The notes below the pieces were generated by a model, which was not told the origin of the DNA, did no database searches, and worked only from the letters and a program-made list of their open reading frames with translations. Positions 36,996 to 45,137 of a stretch of 64,000 nucleotides of DNA are shown one piece after another. Position 1 is the stretch's first letter, and each line of letters starts with the position of its first letter. This DNA comes from Corallococcus silvisoli (GTDB taxonomy: Bacteria > Myxococcota > Myxococcia > Myxococcales > Myxococcaceae): positions 62,001 to 126,000 of the forward strand of contig NZ_JAAAPJ010000003.1 of NCBI RefSeq assembly GCF_009909145.1, in the 5' to 3' direction. Both the position numbers and the translations under genes were made by a program.

Positions 36996-38542
36996 AGCGC
37001 GGGCTCGCGCCAGTCGCCGAAGGGCCACTCGAAGCCCGGCGTGCGGGACACCTCCGGCTTCCGCTTCCCGCGCCAGCGCAGCGCCTCGCCGGGGCGCAGC
37101 AGGAGCGCCTCCGGTCCTTCGCCCCGCTCCTCGCGCACCTGGGCCAGCCGCTCCGGATACGGATCCGCGTCCGGATTCTCATCCATGGCGCTGGCGCCCG
37201 CGACGGGCTCGCCCGGATAGCCGGCGTAGCGGGGGCCCATGCCCTCGCGCCAGTACCAGGGGGCGCCGCCATCCGCGCAGGGCACGACATAGCGAGCGCC
37301 CAGCAGCTGTCCGTAGCGCAGCGCCTCCTCCGGTCCCGCCATCAGCCGCTGCGGCGTGGTGAGGGCGTCGCGGGGCACGTTGACGAGGAACGCATCCAAC
37401 GTCGTGAAGCCGAAGAAGATGGGCGGCAGCCGGAAGCCGCGCACGCCGCAGAAGAGCACGTCCACCGGGCCCTGCTGCTTGCGCACCCGGCGGCACACCG
37501 CGTCCATGTCCCCTCGCACGTCATGGCCGGCGTCCGCGAAGAAGGCCGCGGAGAAGTCCGGCGAGCGCACCAGCCACGTGTTGCCCTCGTTGAAGAGGTC
37601 CGGGTGGGGCCCCTCGCCGTCCGTGGGCTGCTCGCCGTGGAACGGCAGCGCGTGCACCGTCACGTCGCCCACCTGCCGCTGCTCGCCCCAGCGCAGGGCC
37701 TCCACGCGCGAGAACCCCAGTTGGGCCAGCCGCAGCGCGCAGTCCGTGGAGAAGAGGCTCTCTCGCGCCACCGCCGGCACGAAGATGCGGGTGTCGCGCG
37801 GCAGGGGCAGCAAAGAGCCCAGGTGGAAGTGGTCCCCGTGTGAGTGGGTGATGACCACCGCGTCCACCCGCCCCAGGTCCCCTGCCTGCAACGGCGCGTA
37901 GCCGGGCAGGTCCACGTCGCCCGCGGGACGGAAGTAGGGATCCACCAGCACGCGCCCCTCCCTGCCCGAGACCAGCACCGTGTTGTGTCCCACGAAGAGG
38001 GCGCCCGGCGCGGGCACCCGCACCGGCCCCGCGTGACGCGTGAGCCATCCGGCCTGCGACAGGTCGCCGAGCAGCTCGCCCACCACCGGCGCGGAGGCCA
38101 GGACCCGGAGCTCCTCGCGCGTGGCGCCCCGGGCGAGCGCGGCGAACAGGTCCGCCACCGCCGGCCAGTCCTTCGCGCGCACCGGCACATCCAGGCCCAG
38201 CGACTCCTGGCGCAGGTGCAGGACGCGCGGACGGTGGCGCAGCGGATCCGGGAAGAGGACGTCCTCGCGCAGCACGCGCCGCCCCATGCGCCGCTTCGTG
38301 CCCTGGCAGAGCGCGGCGTAGCGGGGCGTCTGCTCCAGCCAGCGGATCAGCGCCTGGGCCTCGCGCAGCGCGCCCTCCCGCCCGAGCGCGGCGATGTGGC
38401 GCTTCAGCGGCAGTTGCGCGCGGCGCACCGGACGCGCGGTGGGCCCCTGGATGCTGCATCCCAGGTCCTCGTGATGGTCGGCCTCCGTGCGGGCGGAGGC
38501 GAGGACGGCCAGGCTGACGCCGCGGTGCAGGGTGAGTCGCAT
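36947..38542 (-). CDS. MBL-fold metallo-hydrolase
   Basis: 531 residues. Residues 1-190 are a helical/mixed region not recognised. From about residue 200 the chain is a metallo-beta-lactamase fold: F-V-G-H-N-T-V-L-V-S, V-D-A-V-V-I-T-H-S-H-G-D-H-F-H-L-G near residue 235 (the HxHxDH metal site), a later H in L-P-F-H-G-E-Q, F-F-A-D-A-G-H-D near 345, and D-V-L-F-C-G-V-R-G near 370. The arrangement resembles UlaG/PhnP-like hydrolases of the family. The Arg-rich C-terminal end overlaps the convergent membrane protease gene by 49 bases. No signal peptide. Confidence 0.8.
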   Translation of the reverse strand: MRLTLHRGVSLAVLASARTEADHHEDLGCSIQGPTARPVRRAQLPLKRHIAALGREGALREAQALIRWLEQTPRYAALCQGTKRRMGRRVLREDVLFPDPLRHRPRVLHLRQESLGLDVPVRAKDWPAVADLFAALARGATREELRVLASAPVVGELLGDLSQAGWLTRHAGPVRVPAPGALFVGHNTVLVSGREGRVLVDPYFRPAGDVDLPGYAPLQAGDLGRVDAVVITHSHGDHFHLGSLLPLPRDTRIFVPAVARESLFSTDCALRLAQLGFSRVEALRWGEQRQVGDVTVHALPFHGEQPTDGEGPHPDLFNEGNTWLVRSPDFSAAFFADAGHDVRGDMDAVCRRVRKQQGPVDVLFCGVRGFRLPPIFFGFTTLDAFLVNVPRDALTTPQRLMAGPEEALRYGQLLGARYVVPCADGGAPWYWREGMGPRYAGYPGEPVAGASAMDENPDADPYPERLAQVREERGEGPEALLLRPGEALRWRGKRKPEVSRTPGFEWPFGDWREPALQPPRSTSRARQRAAR

Positions 38543-38678
38543 GCGGTGCGACGTCGCACGGAGCACCGGCCTTCGCAAGGGGACTCCACGGGCGACCGGC
38601 CGCCGGGCCGCTCGCGCTCGGCGATGGGACGACCCGAGTTGTCGGCTCCCGGCGGGGCCGGTACCCTCGTCCGCACCC

Positions 38679-40526
38679 ATGGCCCACCCCGCCGCGCCGC
38701 TCCCCCCGGAGCCCTCCGCCCCCCTGTCCTCCGTGCCCGACGCCGTCACGCCGCGCTTCCGCTTCCTGCCCGCGGTGGACACCTGGAAGTACCACCTGCT
38801 GCTCGCCACGGTGGCCATCTTCATCCTGGGCCCGCTGGGAGGCGTGGCCGCGTCGTACATGAACTTCAGCCTGGGCTTCTTCGTCGCCAGCCAGGTGCTC
38901 TCCGGCATCCTCGGCAGCGTCGTCACCTACGGCTACGGCGCGGAGGGCAAGCACGGCGCCAACTACATGCAGACGATGGCCGCGTCGGTGGCCTCGCTGT
39001 GCGCCATGTCCGTGCTCATCCAGGCCATGGTGTGGCTGGGCATGCCCCAGCCTCCCGCGTGGCAGCTGATGCTCTTCGTCGGGTGCGTGGGCATGTTCGG
39101 CGTGGGCGTGGGCATGCTCTACACGCCGCTGCTCGTGGACAAGCTCCAGCTGGACTACCCGTCCGGCTACGCGGTGGCCAACATCCTGCGCGCGCTCACG
39201 GACAAGCGCCTGCTCAAGGCCTCCATCGCGAAGCTGGGCGGCGGCACCGGCCTGGGCATCCTGGCCGCGTGGCTCACGGAGAAGGTGGCCGCGGTCGCCG
39301 CGCTCAGCGTGAGCAGCTCCACGGTGGGCGCGGGCATGGTGGTGGGCAGCCGCATCACCGTGCCCGCCATGGGCATGGGCCTCGTCGGCTTCGCGCTCAC
39401 CCCGTACCTGCGCGACATCGGGTGGCTGGGGCCCAATGATCCGTACCGGAAGATCGGCTTCCTCATCTCGCTCGCGATGATCTGCGGCGCGGCGCTGGTG
39501 GACCTGTCGCTGCTGGCGGTGCAGGCGGTGGCGCGCATCCGGGGCCGCGCGCAGGCGCCAGTGGACGACGAGCCGGCGTGGAAGAAGGTCAACGTGCCCC
39601 GGCTCATCGCCTGGGTGGTGGGCTGGGGCGCGGCCGTCGTCGTGGTGGCCACGCAGGTGCTGCACCAGCCCCCGGGCTTCATCCTCTTCGGGCTCGCGCT
39701 GTCGCTGCTCTTCGTCCTCATCAACGGCATCGCCTACGGCATCAGCGACAACAACCCCATCTCCAGCGCCTTCGTGATGTCGGTGCTGCTGATGTCGCTG
39801 CTGGGGCTGAAGGATCCGCTGGTGGGCCTGATGGCGTCCTCCATCCTGCTCATCTCCACGTCGGTGGGCTGCGACATGCAGCAGGACCGCTCCACCGGGT
39901 GGCGCCTGGGCACCAACCGCGTGGTGCAGTTCCGCTACCAGGTGCTGGGCATCGGCATGGGCGCGGTGCTGTGCGTGACGCTGGCGCGCGTGTTCATGGG
40001 CGCCTACCCGGTGCTGTCCGTCAACCAGCTGGATCACCCGGACACCCACGTGGGCCAGTGGAGCTCCGCGATGACGTACAAGTTCGTGGGCGCCATCCGC
40101 GACCTGGGCGCGCTGTCGGACTACAAGGTGAAGGCGCTGCTCATCGGCCTCGCCATCGGGCTCTCCCTGGAGATCCTCCGCAAGGTCGTCCGCCGCCACC
40201 CGGCGTACCTGCGCTTCGTGCAGGGCTCGAAGGCGGGGTTCGGCGTGGGCTGGGTGATGGACTCGGTGGTGCTGGCCAGCCCCTACGCGTACGCGTTCGG
40301 CGGCTTCATCGCGCTGCCGGCGACGATCTGGTTCGGCGCGGGCGGCATCCTCACGTCCGCCTTCAACACCGTCTCCAAGCGCCTCCAGCGTCCGCCCGCC
40401 CCTGGCGAGACGGTCCTGCCGGAGGACATGAGCACCATGTCGCTGGTGGGCGGCGGCCTCATCGCCGGCGAGTCGCTCTTCTACCTGTTCGTGGGCCTGT
40501 ACGGCCTCATGGCGCTGCTGGGCTGA
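38679..40526 (+). CDS. OPT-family oligopeptide/metal-chelate transporter
   Basis: 615 residues with about 14 to 16 transmembrane helices. The chain fits the OPT superfamily: K-Y-H-L-L-L-A-T-V-A-I-F-I-L-G-P-L-G-G-V near the start, Y-M-Q-T-M-A-A-S-V-A-S, P-L-L-V-D-K-L-Q-L-D-Y-P-S-G-Y-A-V-A-N-I-L, and T-S-V-G-C-D-M-Q-Q-D-R-S-T-G-W in the second half. Members import oligopeptides or metal-chelating compounds by proton coupling. It stands alone, divergent from the MBL gene and upstream of the ThrRS leader; a 7-bp hairpin (40542-40564) just after its stop may end its transcript. Confidence 0.88.
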   Translation: MAHPAAPLPPEPSAPLSSVPDAVTPRFRFLPAVDTWKYHLLLATVAIFILGPLGGVAASYMNFSLGFFVASQVLSGILGSVVTYGYGAEGKHGANYMQTMAASVASLCAMSVLIQAMVWLGMPQPPAWQLMLFVGCVGMFGVGVGMLYTPLLVDKLQLDYPSGYAVANILRALTDKRLLKASIAKLGGGTGLGILAAWLTEKVAAVAALSVSSSTVGAGMVVGSRITVPAMGMGLVGFALTPYLRDIGWLGPNDPYRKIGFLISLAMICGAALVDLSLLAVQAVARIRGRAQAPVDDEPAWKKVNVPRLIAWVVGWGAAVVVVATQVLHQPPGFILFGLALSLLFVLINGIAYGISDNNPISSAFVMSVLLMSLLGLKDPLVGLMASSILLISTSVGCDMQQDRSTGWRLGTNRVVQFRYQVLGIGMGAVLCVTLARVFMGAYPVLSVNQLDHPDTHVGQWSSAMTYKFVGAIRDLGALSDYKVKALLIGLAIGLSLEILRKVVRRHPAYLRFVQGSKAGFGVGWVMDSVVLASPYAYAFGGFIALPATIWFGAGGILTSAFNTVSKRLQRPPAPGETVLPEDMSTMSLVGGGLIAGESLFYLFVGLYGLMALLG

Positions 40527-40585
40527 GCCCCCCTGCCCCGGAGCACGGCTTGACTTTCCGTGCTTACGGGAGCACTTGTTGTCGC

Positions 40586-40669
40586 GTGAACCTCGTCATC
40601 GCCACCACCGCGACCACCACCACCACCGCTTCGGCGGGAGTGGGTGCGGTGCGCGTGTCGGGGGTCTGA
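40586..40669 (+). CDS. Candidate Thr-rich leader peptide of the ThrRS-like gene
   Basis: A 27-codon ORF starting GTG and ending TGA, 111 bases upstream of the short ThrRS gene. It begins V-N-L-V-I-A-T-T-A-T-T-T-T-T: seven of residues 7-14 are threonine, all ACC. Such a run of regulatory codons, a nearby stop and alternative stems downstream are the hallmarks of ribosome-mediated attenuators (compare the E. coli thr leader). GGGAG sits about 13 bases ahead of the GTG, a long spacing. Caution: the CACCACC repeat also reads as His-rich in another frame. The Thr frame is preferred because it ends promptly and the next gene is a threonyl-tRNA synthetase. Confidence 0.55.
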   Translation: MNLVIATTATTTTTASAGVGAVRVSGV

Positions 40670-40775
40670 CGAGCGCACGGTTTCCCGCCCCGCCGAAGTC
40701 CGGCCGGGGCGACCGTGCAACCTCACACGCCCCGTGTCCGGCCCCGGCTGCTTCAACCCGACCGACACACGGAGA
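40629..40775 (+). promoter_or_regulatory. Attenuator-type RNA with alternative stems before the ThrRS-like gene
   Basis: Four perfect pairings compete. Stem A: 40629-40638 (CTTCGGCGGG, directly after the Thr codons) with 40689-40698. Stem B: 40675-40681 with 40712-40718, extended inside by 40687-40692 with 40705-40710. Stem C: 40703-40710 (GCCGGGGC) with 40741-40748. Stem D: 40732-40737 (CCGTGT) with 40767-40772, which covers the first two bases of the ribosome site GGAGA (40771-40775) of the synthetase gene. A excludes B, B excludes C, and C and D would form a pseudoknot. A ribosome waiting at the Thr codons would cover the left arm of A. No T-run follows, so control may act on translation start rather than termination. 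Confidence 0.5.
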
Positions 40776-40780
40776 CGACA

Positions 40781-41983
40781 ATGCTCGACGAACACGACCA
40801 CCGCGCGCTGGGCCAGCGCCTGGACCTCTTCCACCTGCAGGAGGAAGCCCCGGGCATGGTGTTCTGGCACCCGCGCGGACTGATGCTGTACCGGCTGCTG
40901 GAGGAGCACGTCCGCCAGCGCATGCGCGACGAGGGCTACCGCGAAGTCCGCACGCCCCAGCTCTGCGCCCAGCCGCTCTGGGAGCGCAGCGGCCACTGGG
41001 AGAACTTCCGCGAGAACATGTTCTGCCTGGAGGAAGGCGACCGGCACCTGGCGCTCAAGCCGGTGAGCTGCCCGGGCCACATCCAGCTCGTGCAGCGCAT
41101 GGCGCCCAGCCACCGCGACCTGCCCCTGCGCCTGGGGGAGTTCGGGCTGGTGCACCGCAGCGAGCGCAGCGGCGCGCTGCACGGCCTGTTCCGCCTGCGC
41201 CAGTTCACGCAGGACGACGGCCACATCTTCTGCGCGGCGGAGCAGGTGGAGGCCGAGGTGGTCCGCTTCGTGCGCTCGCTCAAGGCGTTCTACGCGGGCT
41301 TCGGCTTCGACGACGTGCAGGTGGCCTTCTCCAGCCGCCCGGAGGCGCGCGCGGGAAATGACACGGTCTGGGACCAGGCGGAGGCGTGGCTCCAGTCCGC
41401 CGCGCGGCAGGCGGGCTTGAGCTGCGTGGAGCAGCCCGGCCAGGGCGCCTTCTACGGGCCCAAGCTGGAGTTCGTGCTGCAAGACAGGCTGGGCCGCGCG
41501 TGGCAGTGCGGGACGATCCAGCTGGATCTGGTGCTCCCGGAGCGCTTCGACCTGCACTACGCCGGGCCGTCCGGAGAACGCCTGCGCCCGGTGATGCTTC
41601 ACCGCGCGCTGTTCGGCAGCCTGGAGCGCTTCATCGGGGTCCTGCTGGAGCACCACGGGGGCGCGCTGCCCGCATGGCTCGCGCCCGAGCAGGTGGTGGT
41701 GGCCTCCGTGGGCGAGGGGGCCGCCGCGTACGCGGAAGCGCTGGCCGCGCGGCTGCGGCGCGCGGGCTGCCGCGCCCGGGCGGACGTGCGGGACGAGTCG
41801 CTGTCGAAGAAGGTCCTGGGCTCGCACGAGGACGGCGTCCCCTTCCTCGCGGTGGTGGGAGGCCGGGAGGTGGAAGCCCAGGGCGTCCGCCTGCGCCAGC
41901 GCGACGGCGCCCAGCGCGACCTGCCGCTGGACGAGGCCGTGGCGTGGCTGTCCGCGGCGTGTCAGCCGGCCGTGGCGGGCTGA
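40781..41983 (+). CDS. Threonyl-tRNA synthetase lacking TGS and editing domains
   Basis: 400 residues, against about 640 for standard ThrRS. It starts directly at the catalytic domain (D-H-R-A-L-G-Q-R-L-D-L-F-H). Class II motif 1 region, motif 2 (F-G-L-V-H-R-S-E-R-S-G-A-L-H-G-L-F-R) and motif 3 (R-P-V-M-L-H-R-A-L-F-G-S-L-E-R) are intact. The three zinc ligands that recognise threonine are present: Cys in S-C-P-G-H, His in D-D-G-H-I-F, His in M-L-H-R. The C-terminal 100 residues are the HGTP anticodon-binding domain. TGS (N1) and editing (N2) domains are missing, so Ser-tRNA-Thr errors could not be cleared in cis. A second, full-length ThrRS is expected elsewhere. GGAGA stands 5 bases ahead of ATG 40781. 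Confidence 0.9.
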   Translation: MLDEHDHRALGQRLDLFHLQEEAPGMVFWHPRGLMLYRLLEEHVRQRMRDEGYREVRTPQLCAQPLWERSGHWENFRENMFCLEEGDRHLALKPVSCPGHIQLVQRMAPSHRDLPLRLGEFGLVHRSERSGALHGLFRLRQFTQDDGHIFCAAEQVEAEVVRFVRSLKAFYAGFGFDDVQVAFSSRPEARAGNDTVWDQAEAWLQSAARQAGLSCVEQPGQGAFYGPKLEFVLQDRLGRAWQCGTIQLDLVLPERFDLHYAGPSGERLRPVMLHRALFGSLERFIGVLLEHHGGALPAWLAPEQVVVASVGEGAAAYAEALAARLRRAGCRARADVRDESLSKKVLGSHEDGVPFLAVVGGREVEAQGVRLRQRDGAQRDLPLDEAVAWLSAACQPAVAG

Positions 41984-42001
41984 GCGCGTCGACGTGAACC
42001 A

Positions 42002-42045
42002 GGGCCCGGCGTCCTCCCTTCACCCGAAGGGGGGGCGCCGGGCCC
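42002..42045. terminator. Strong hairpin between convergent ThrRS-like and CBS genes
   Basis: A 10-bp perfect stem (GGGCCCGGCG at 42002-42011, complement at 42036-42045) encloses a second stem (42013-42020 with 42027-42034, one G-T pair). It lies 19 bases after the ThrRS-like stop and 10 bases after the CBS stop. There is no T-run on either side, so it may be a bidirectional 3'-end structure. Confidence 0.6.
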
Positions 42046-42054
42046 GTCGAAGGG

Positions 42055-42474
42055 TCAGGAGTAGAGGCTCAGGTGTTCCAGCGGCTCGCCGGGGCGCAGG
42101 AGCGTGTCGGGCACGGAGGCGACGTCGTCCCGGCGGAGGATGCCCACCGCGCGGTGCTCCGCGTCCACGACCACCAGCCGGTTCACGCGGTGCTCCTCCA
42201 TCAGGCGCTCGCCGTCATCCAGCGTGTCGTCCGCCGAGCAGGTGACGGGCGCGGCCGTCATCGCGTCGCGCACGGTGGCGACGTAGGGGTCCTGTCCGTG
42301 GATGGTGGAGCGCATGGAGAGGTCCTGGTCGGTGAGCAGGCCCACCAGCTCACCGTGCTCCGTGACGGGGAGCGCGCCGAGCGTACAGGTGTCCAACCGC
42401 TCGGCGGCGGCGCGCAGGCACTCCCCCGCGTCGATGGTCTCCACGTCCTTGTGCATCAGCTCCGAAATCCGCAT
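42055..42474 (-). CDS. CBS-pair domain protein
   Basis: 139 residues consisting of two CBS motifs (about 1-60 and 65-125). The first begins [14 protein letters not shown] and contains [19 protein letters not shown]. The second begins [12 protein letters not shown] and contains [21 protein letters not shown]. Stand-alone CBS pairs bind adenine nucleotides and regulate partners; the partner here is not apparent. AGGAG lies 8 bases before ATG 42474. Confidence 0.92.
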   Translation of the reverse strand: MRISELMHKDVETIDAGECLRAAAERLDTCTLGALPVTEHGELVGLLTDQDLSMRSTIHGQDPYVATVRDAMTAAPVTCSADDTLDDGERLMEEHRVNRLVVVDAEHRAVGILRRDDVASVPDTLLRPGEPLEHLSLYS

Positions 42475-42687
42475 GGGGAAACTCCTCGTGACGGGCGGGG
42501 TGCTCCGGAGAAGTACAAATGGCGCACCGCTCTGTTCGCCACGCGCGGCAAGGCCCGCTGGGACGTGCGGGGTCACGCCGGAGTGCCAGCCCCCCGCCTG
42601 CCTCCCTGGTATACGGTGCGACGCAGGACGCGGCGGAGCATCCAACGCGGTGCTCCGGGCCCAGGCCCGAAACGTGGAGGAGGACCC

Positions 42688-43110
42688 ATGGCGGACAAGC
42701 TCAACCTTTCCAACGACGAGTGGCGCAAGCGCCTCACCCCCGAGGAGTTCGACGTGCTGCGACGGCACGGCACCGAGTACCCGGGGACGGGCTGCTTCCT
42801 CGGCACCAAGACGCCCGGCACCTACGTGTGCGCGGGGTGCAACAACCCGCTCTTCAAATCGGGGACGAAGTTCGAGTCCGGCACCGGCTGGCCGTCCTTC
42901 ACCCAGACGCTGTCGCCCGACTCCGTCACGGAGATCCGCGACGTGTCCCACGGCATGGTGCGCACCGAGGTCCGCTGCGCCCGCTGCGACGGCCACCTGG
43001 GCCACGTCTTCCCGGATGGCCCGCCGCCCACCGGGCTGCGCTACTGCATGAACTCCGTGGCCATGAAGCACGTCCCGGAAGGCAGCCCCATCGAGCTGGT
43101 CCAGGCGTAG
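42688..43110 (+). CDS. msrB: Peptide-methionine (R)-S-oxide reductase
   Basis: 140 residues, full-length MsrB, which repairs methionine-R-sulfoxide in proteins. Two zinc-binding C-x-x-C pairs are present (C-A-G-C and C-A-R-C). G-T-G-W-P-S-F lies near residue 60 and the catalytic Cys is in G-L-R-Y-C-M-N-S near residue 122. GGAGGAGG stands directly upstream of ATG 42688. No signal peptide, so it acts in the cytoplasm. It is followed by a terminator-like hairpin. Confidence 0.95.
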   Translation: MADKLNLSNDEWRKRLTPEEFDVLRRHGTEYPGTGCFLGTKTPGTYVCAGCNNPLFKSGTKFESGTGWPSFTQTLSPDSVTEIRDVSHGMVRTEVRCARCDGHLGHVFPDGPPPTGLRYCMNSVAMKHVPEGSPIELVQA

Positions 43111-43133
43111 GCACCCCAGGCCGCCGCGCCGCT

Positions 43134-43173
43134 CCCCACGTTCAGGCACCCGCCCCGGACGTGGGGTTCCCCT
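43134..43173 (+). terminator. Terminator-like hairpin after msrB
   Basis: An 8-bp perfect inverted repeat (CCCCACGT at 43134-43141, complement at 43159-43166), followed by TTCCCCTT, begins 24 bases beyond the msrB stop. The loop is long (17 bases) and the T-run weak. Confidence 0.45.
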
Positions 43174-43223
43174 TGCTTCCGGGCCCCCGCCAGTCCCTGC
43201 CCCGCCGCCCCTGCTGGAGCGAC

Positions 43224-45137
43224 ATGCGCCGAACCTCGACCGGACTCCTGGCGGCGCTCGTCACCGCGCTCTTCTTCCACGGTGTGGCCTGGGGTGCCCC
43301 CCCTCCGAAGCCCGCGCCGCCTCCGGGCCGCGCGACGGAGTGGCTCTTCCAGGACCGGCTGGCCCCGCCGTGGGAGGACCTGACCTGGGCCGGCGCGCAC
43401 TCGCTGGGCGCCACTGTCGCTGGGGGCTCGGGCGCGCGTGCCATCTCCGTGACGCTGGGCCCGTGGGAGGCGCTGTACTTCGGCCACCCGGGCTTCGACG
43501 TGGCACCGGGAGACACGCTGGTCCTCAAGGTGAATGGAGGCAAGGACGGCCAGGGCGCGGCGGTGCGCGTGCGCGTCGTCATTGGCACGGAGCAGCCGGT
43601 GGGCGTGCCCCTGGGCCCCACCTGTGACGGGGGCGCCATCGCGGCACGGAAGTGGATCACCTGCCGCGTGCCCATGAGCCAGCTGCTCCCCGAGGGGCGG
43701 ACGCGCATCACCGGCCTCTGGCTCCAGGAGGACCGCGGCAAGACGCTGCCGCCGCTCTCCTTCGATGACATCGGCGTGGAGCGCGGGGCCGCGCCGGAGG
43801 CCAAGGGCGTCGGCATCGCGGTGGAGCCGCGGGGCATCCTCCTGGCGCCGGGTGCCACGCAGGCCTTCACCGCCACGGTGATGGGCAGCGACAACACGGC
43901 GGTGTCCTGGACCGTGGAGCCGGGCAACGAGCGGGGCGTCCTCACCGCGGACGGCGTCTACACGGCGCCCCGGAAGCCGGGCACGTACCGGGTGATGGCC
44001 CGGAGCCAGGCGGATCCCAGCCAGCTGGCCGAGGCCCGCGTGGTGGTGGACGCGTCCACACCGGCCAGCCCTCCGCCCTCGCCCGGCGGCTCCAGCAAGT
44101 GGGTGTCGGGCTACTACACGGGCTGGAACGCGGATGACTATCCGCCGGAGAAGGTGGACTTCAGCGCGCTCACGCACATCCTCGTGGGCCGCGTCATCCC
44201 GAAGGCGGATGGCACGCTCAGCACCCAGTTCGACAACGACCGGGGACCGGAGATCGCTCGGACCCTGGCCAGACGCGCGCACGCCGCGGGCCGCAAGGCG
44301 ATCATCATGGTGGGCGGCTCCGGCGAACACGACGGCTGGGTGGGCGCCGCCTCCGACGCGAACCGCGCGAAGTTCGTCACCCGCCTGCTCAAGGCGGTGG
44401 ATGACTTCGGCTACGACGGGCTCGACCTGGACTGGGAGCCGGTGAAGCAGGAGGACCGGCCGAACCTGCTCGCCCTGGTGAAGGCCCTGCGCCAGGCGCG
44501 GCCGAACATGCTGCTCACCTTCCCCATCCATTGGATCAACACCAACTTCCCCGACGACGCCGACCCCTGGTTCGCGCGGCTCGCGCCCTATTTCGATCAG
44601 ATGAACCTGATGTCCTACGAGATGATTGGCGCGTGGGACGGGTGGAAGTCCTGGCACACCTCCGCGCTGCGCGGGGAGCAGGGGCTGCACCCCACGTCCA
44701 TCGCCTCCAGCCTGGAGCTGTGGGTCAAGGCCGGCATCCCCAAGGCGAAGCTGGGCATGGGCATCCCGTTCTATGGCCTCGCGTGGCGCCACATCACCGG
44801 CCCGTACCAGCCCTTCACCGACTGGTCCGACTACGTCGGCGGGGACAACTCCTTCACCTACAAGAAGATCCTCCGCTATTCGAAGCAGGGCACCTACCGG
44901 TGGGACGCGAAGGCCCAGGCCAGCTACGTGACCTTCGCGCCGGACAAGCAGGTGGAGGACGGCACGGTGACGTGGATCTCCTACGACAGCCCGCAGGCCA
45001 TCGCCGCGAAGGGCGCCTTCGTGAAGCAGGAGGGCTATGGGGGCACCATCCTCTGGACCTTGAACCAGGGCTGCACCGACCCCGCCACCGGCGACAATCC
45101 ACTACTGGACGCGGTGAAGAAGGCCTTCCTCCCGTAG
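43224..45137 (+). CDS. Secreted GH18 chitinase-like glycosidase, copy 1
   Basis: 637 residues. Order: Sec signal peptide (about 1-25), an N-terminal beta-sandwich-like domain (about 40-190), a BIG2-type Ig-like module (about 195-280; A-P-G-A-T-Q-A-F-T-A-T-V and G-V-Y-T-A-P), a Pro/Ser linker, and a GH18 TIM barrel (about 290-637). The GH18 active-site motif is Y-D-G-L-D-L-D-W-E near residues 397-405, with the catalytic Glu present; M-S-Y-E-M and the C-terminal W-T-L-N-Q-G-C fit the family. It hydrolyses chitin or related beta-1,4-GlcNAc polymers, for nutrition or predation. GGAG stands 6 bases ahead of ATG 43224. A nearly identical second copy follows. Confidence 0.92.
   Translation: MRRTSTGLLAALVTALFFHGVAWGAPPPKPAPPPGRATEWLFQDRLAPPWEDLTWAGAHSLGATVAGGSGARAISVTLGPWEALYFGHPGFDVAPGDTLVLKVNGGKDGQGAAVRVRVVIGTEQPVGVPLGPTCDGGAIAARKWITCRVPMSQLLPEGRTRITGLWLQEDRGKTLPPLSFDDIGVERGAAPEAKGVGIAVEPRGILLAPGATQAFTATVMGSDNTAVSWTVEPGNERGVLTADGVYTAPRKPGTYRVMARSQADPSQLAEARVVVDASTPASPPPSPGGSSKWVSGYYTGWNADDYPPEKVDFSALTHILVGRVIPKADGTLSTQFDNDRGPEIARTLARRAHAAGRKAIIMVGGSGEHDGWVGAASDANRAKFVTRLLKAVDDFGYDGLDLDWEPVKQEDRPNLLALVKALRQARPNMLLTFPIHWINTNFPDDADPWFARLAPYFDQMNLMSYEMIGAWDGWKSWHTSALRGEQGLHPTSIASSLELWVKAGIPKAKLGMGIPFYGLAWRHITGPYQPFTDWSDYVGGDNSFTYKKILRYSKQGTYRWDAKAQASYVTFAPDKQVEDGTVTWISYDSPQAIAAKGAFVKQEGYGGTILWTLNQGCTDPATGDNPLLDAVKKAFLP

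Noticed and set aside
40550..40578. TTGACT as a -35 box of a sigma-70-type promoter for the ThrRS leader
   Set aside because: No acceptable -10 element occurs 16-18 bases downstream, and TTGACT lies in the loop of a hairpin after the OPT gene; not supported enough to annotate.
40576..40669. His-rich reading of the leader repeat (H-R-H-H-R-D-H-H-H-H-R) as a his-type attenuator
   Set aside because: This frame does not stop near the stems but runs hundreds of bases into the synthetase gene, and the downstream gene is a threonyl-, not histidyl-, enzyme.
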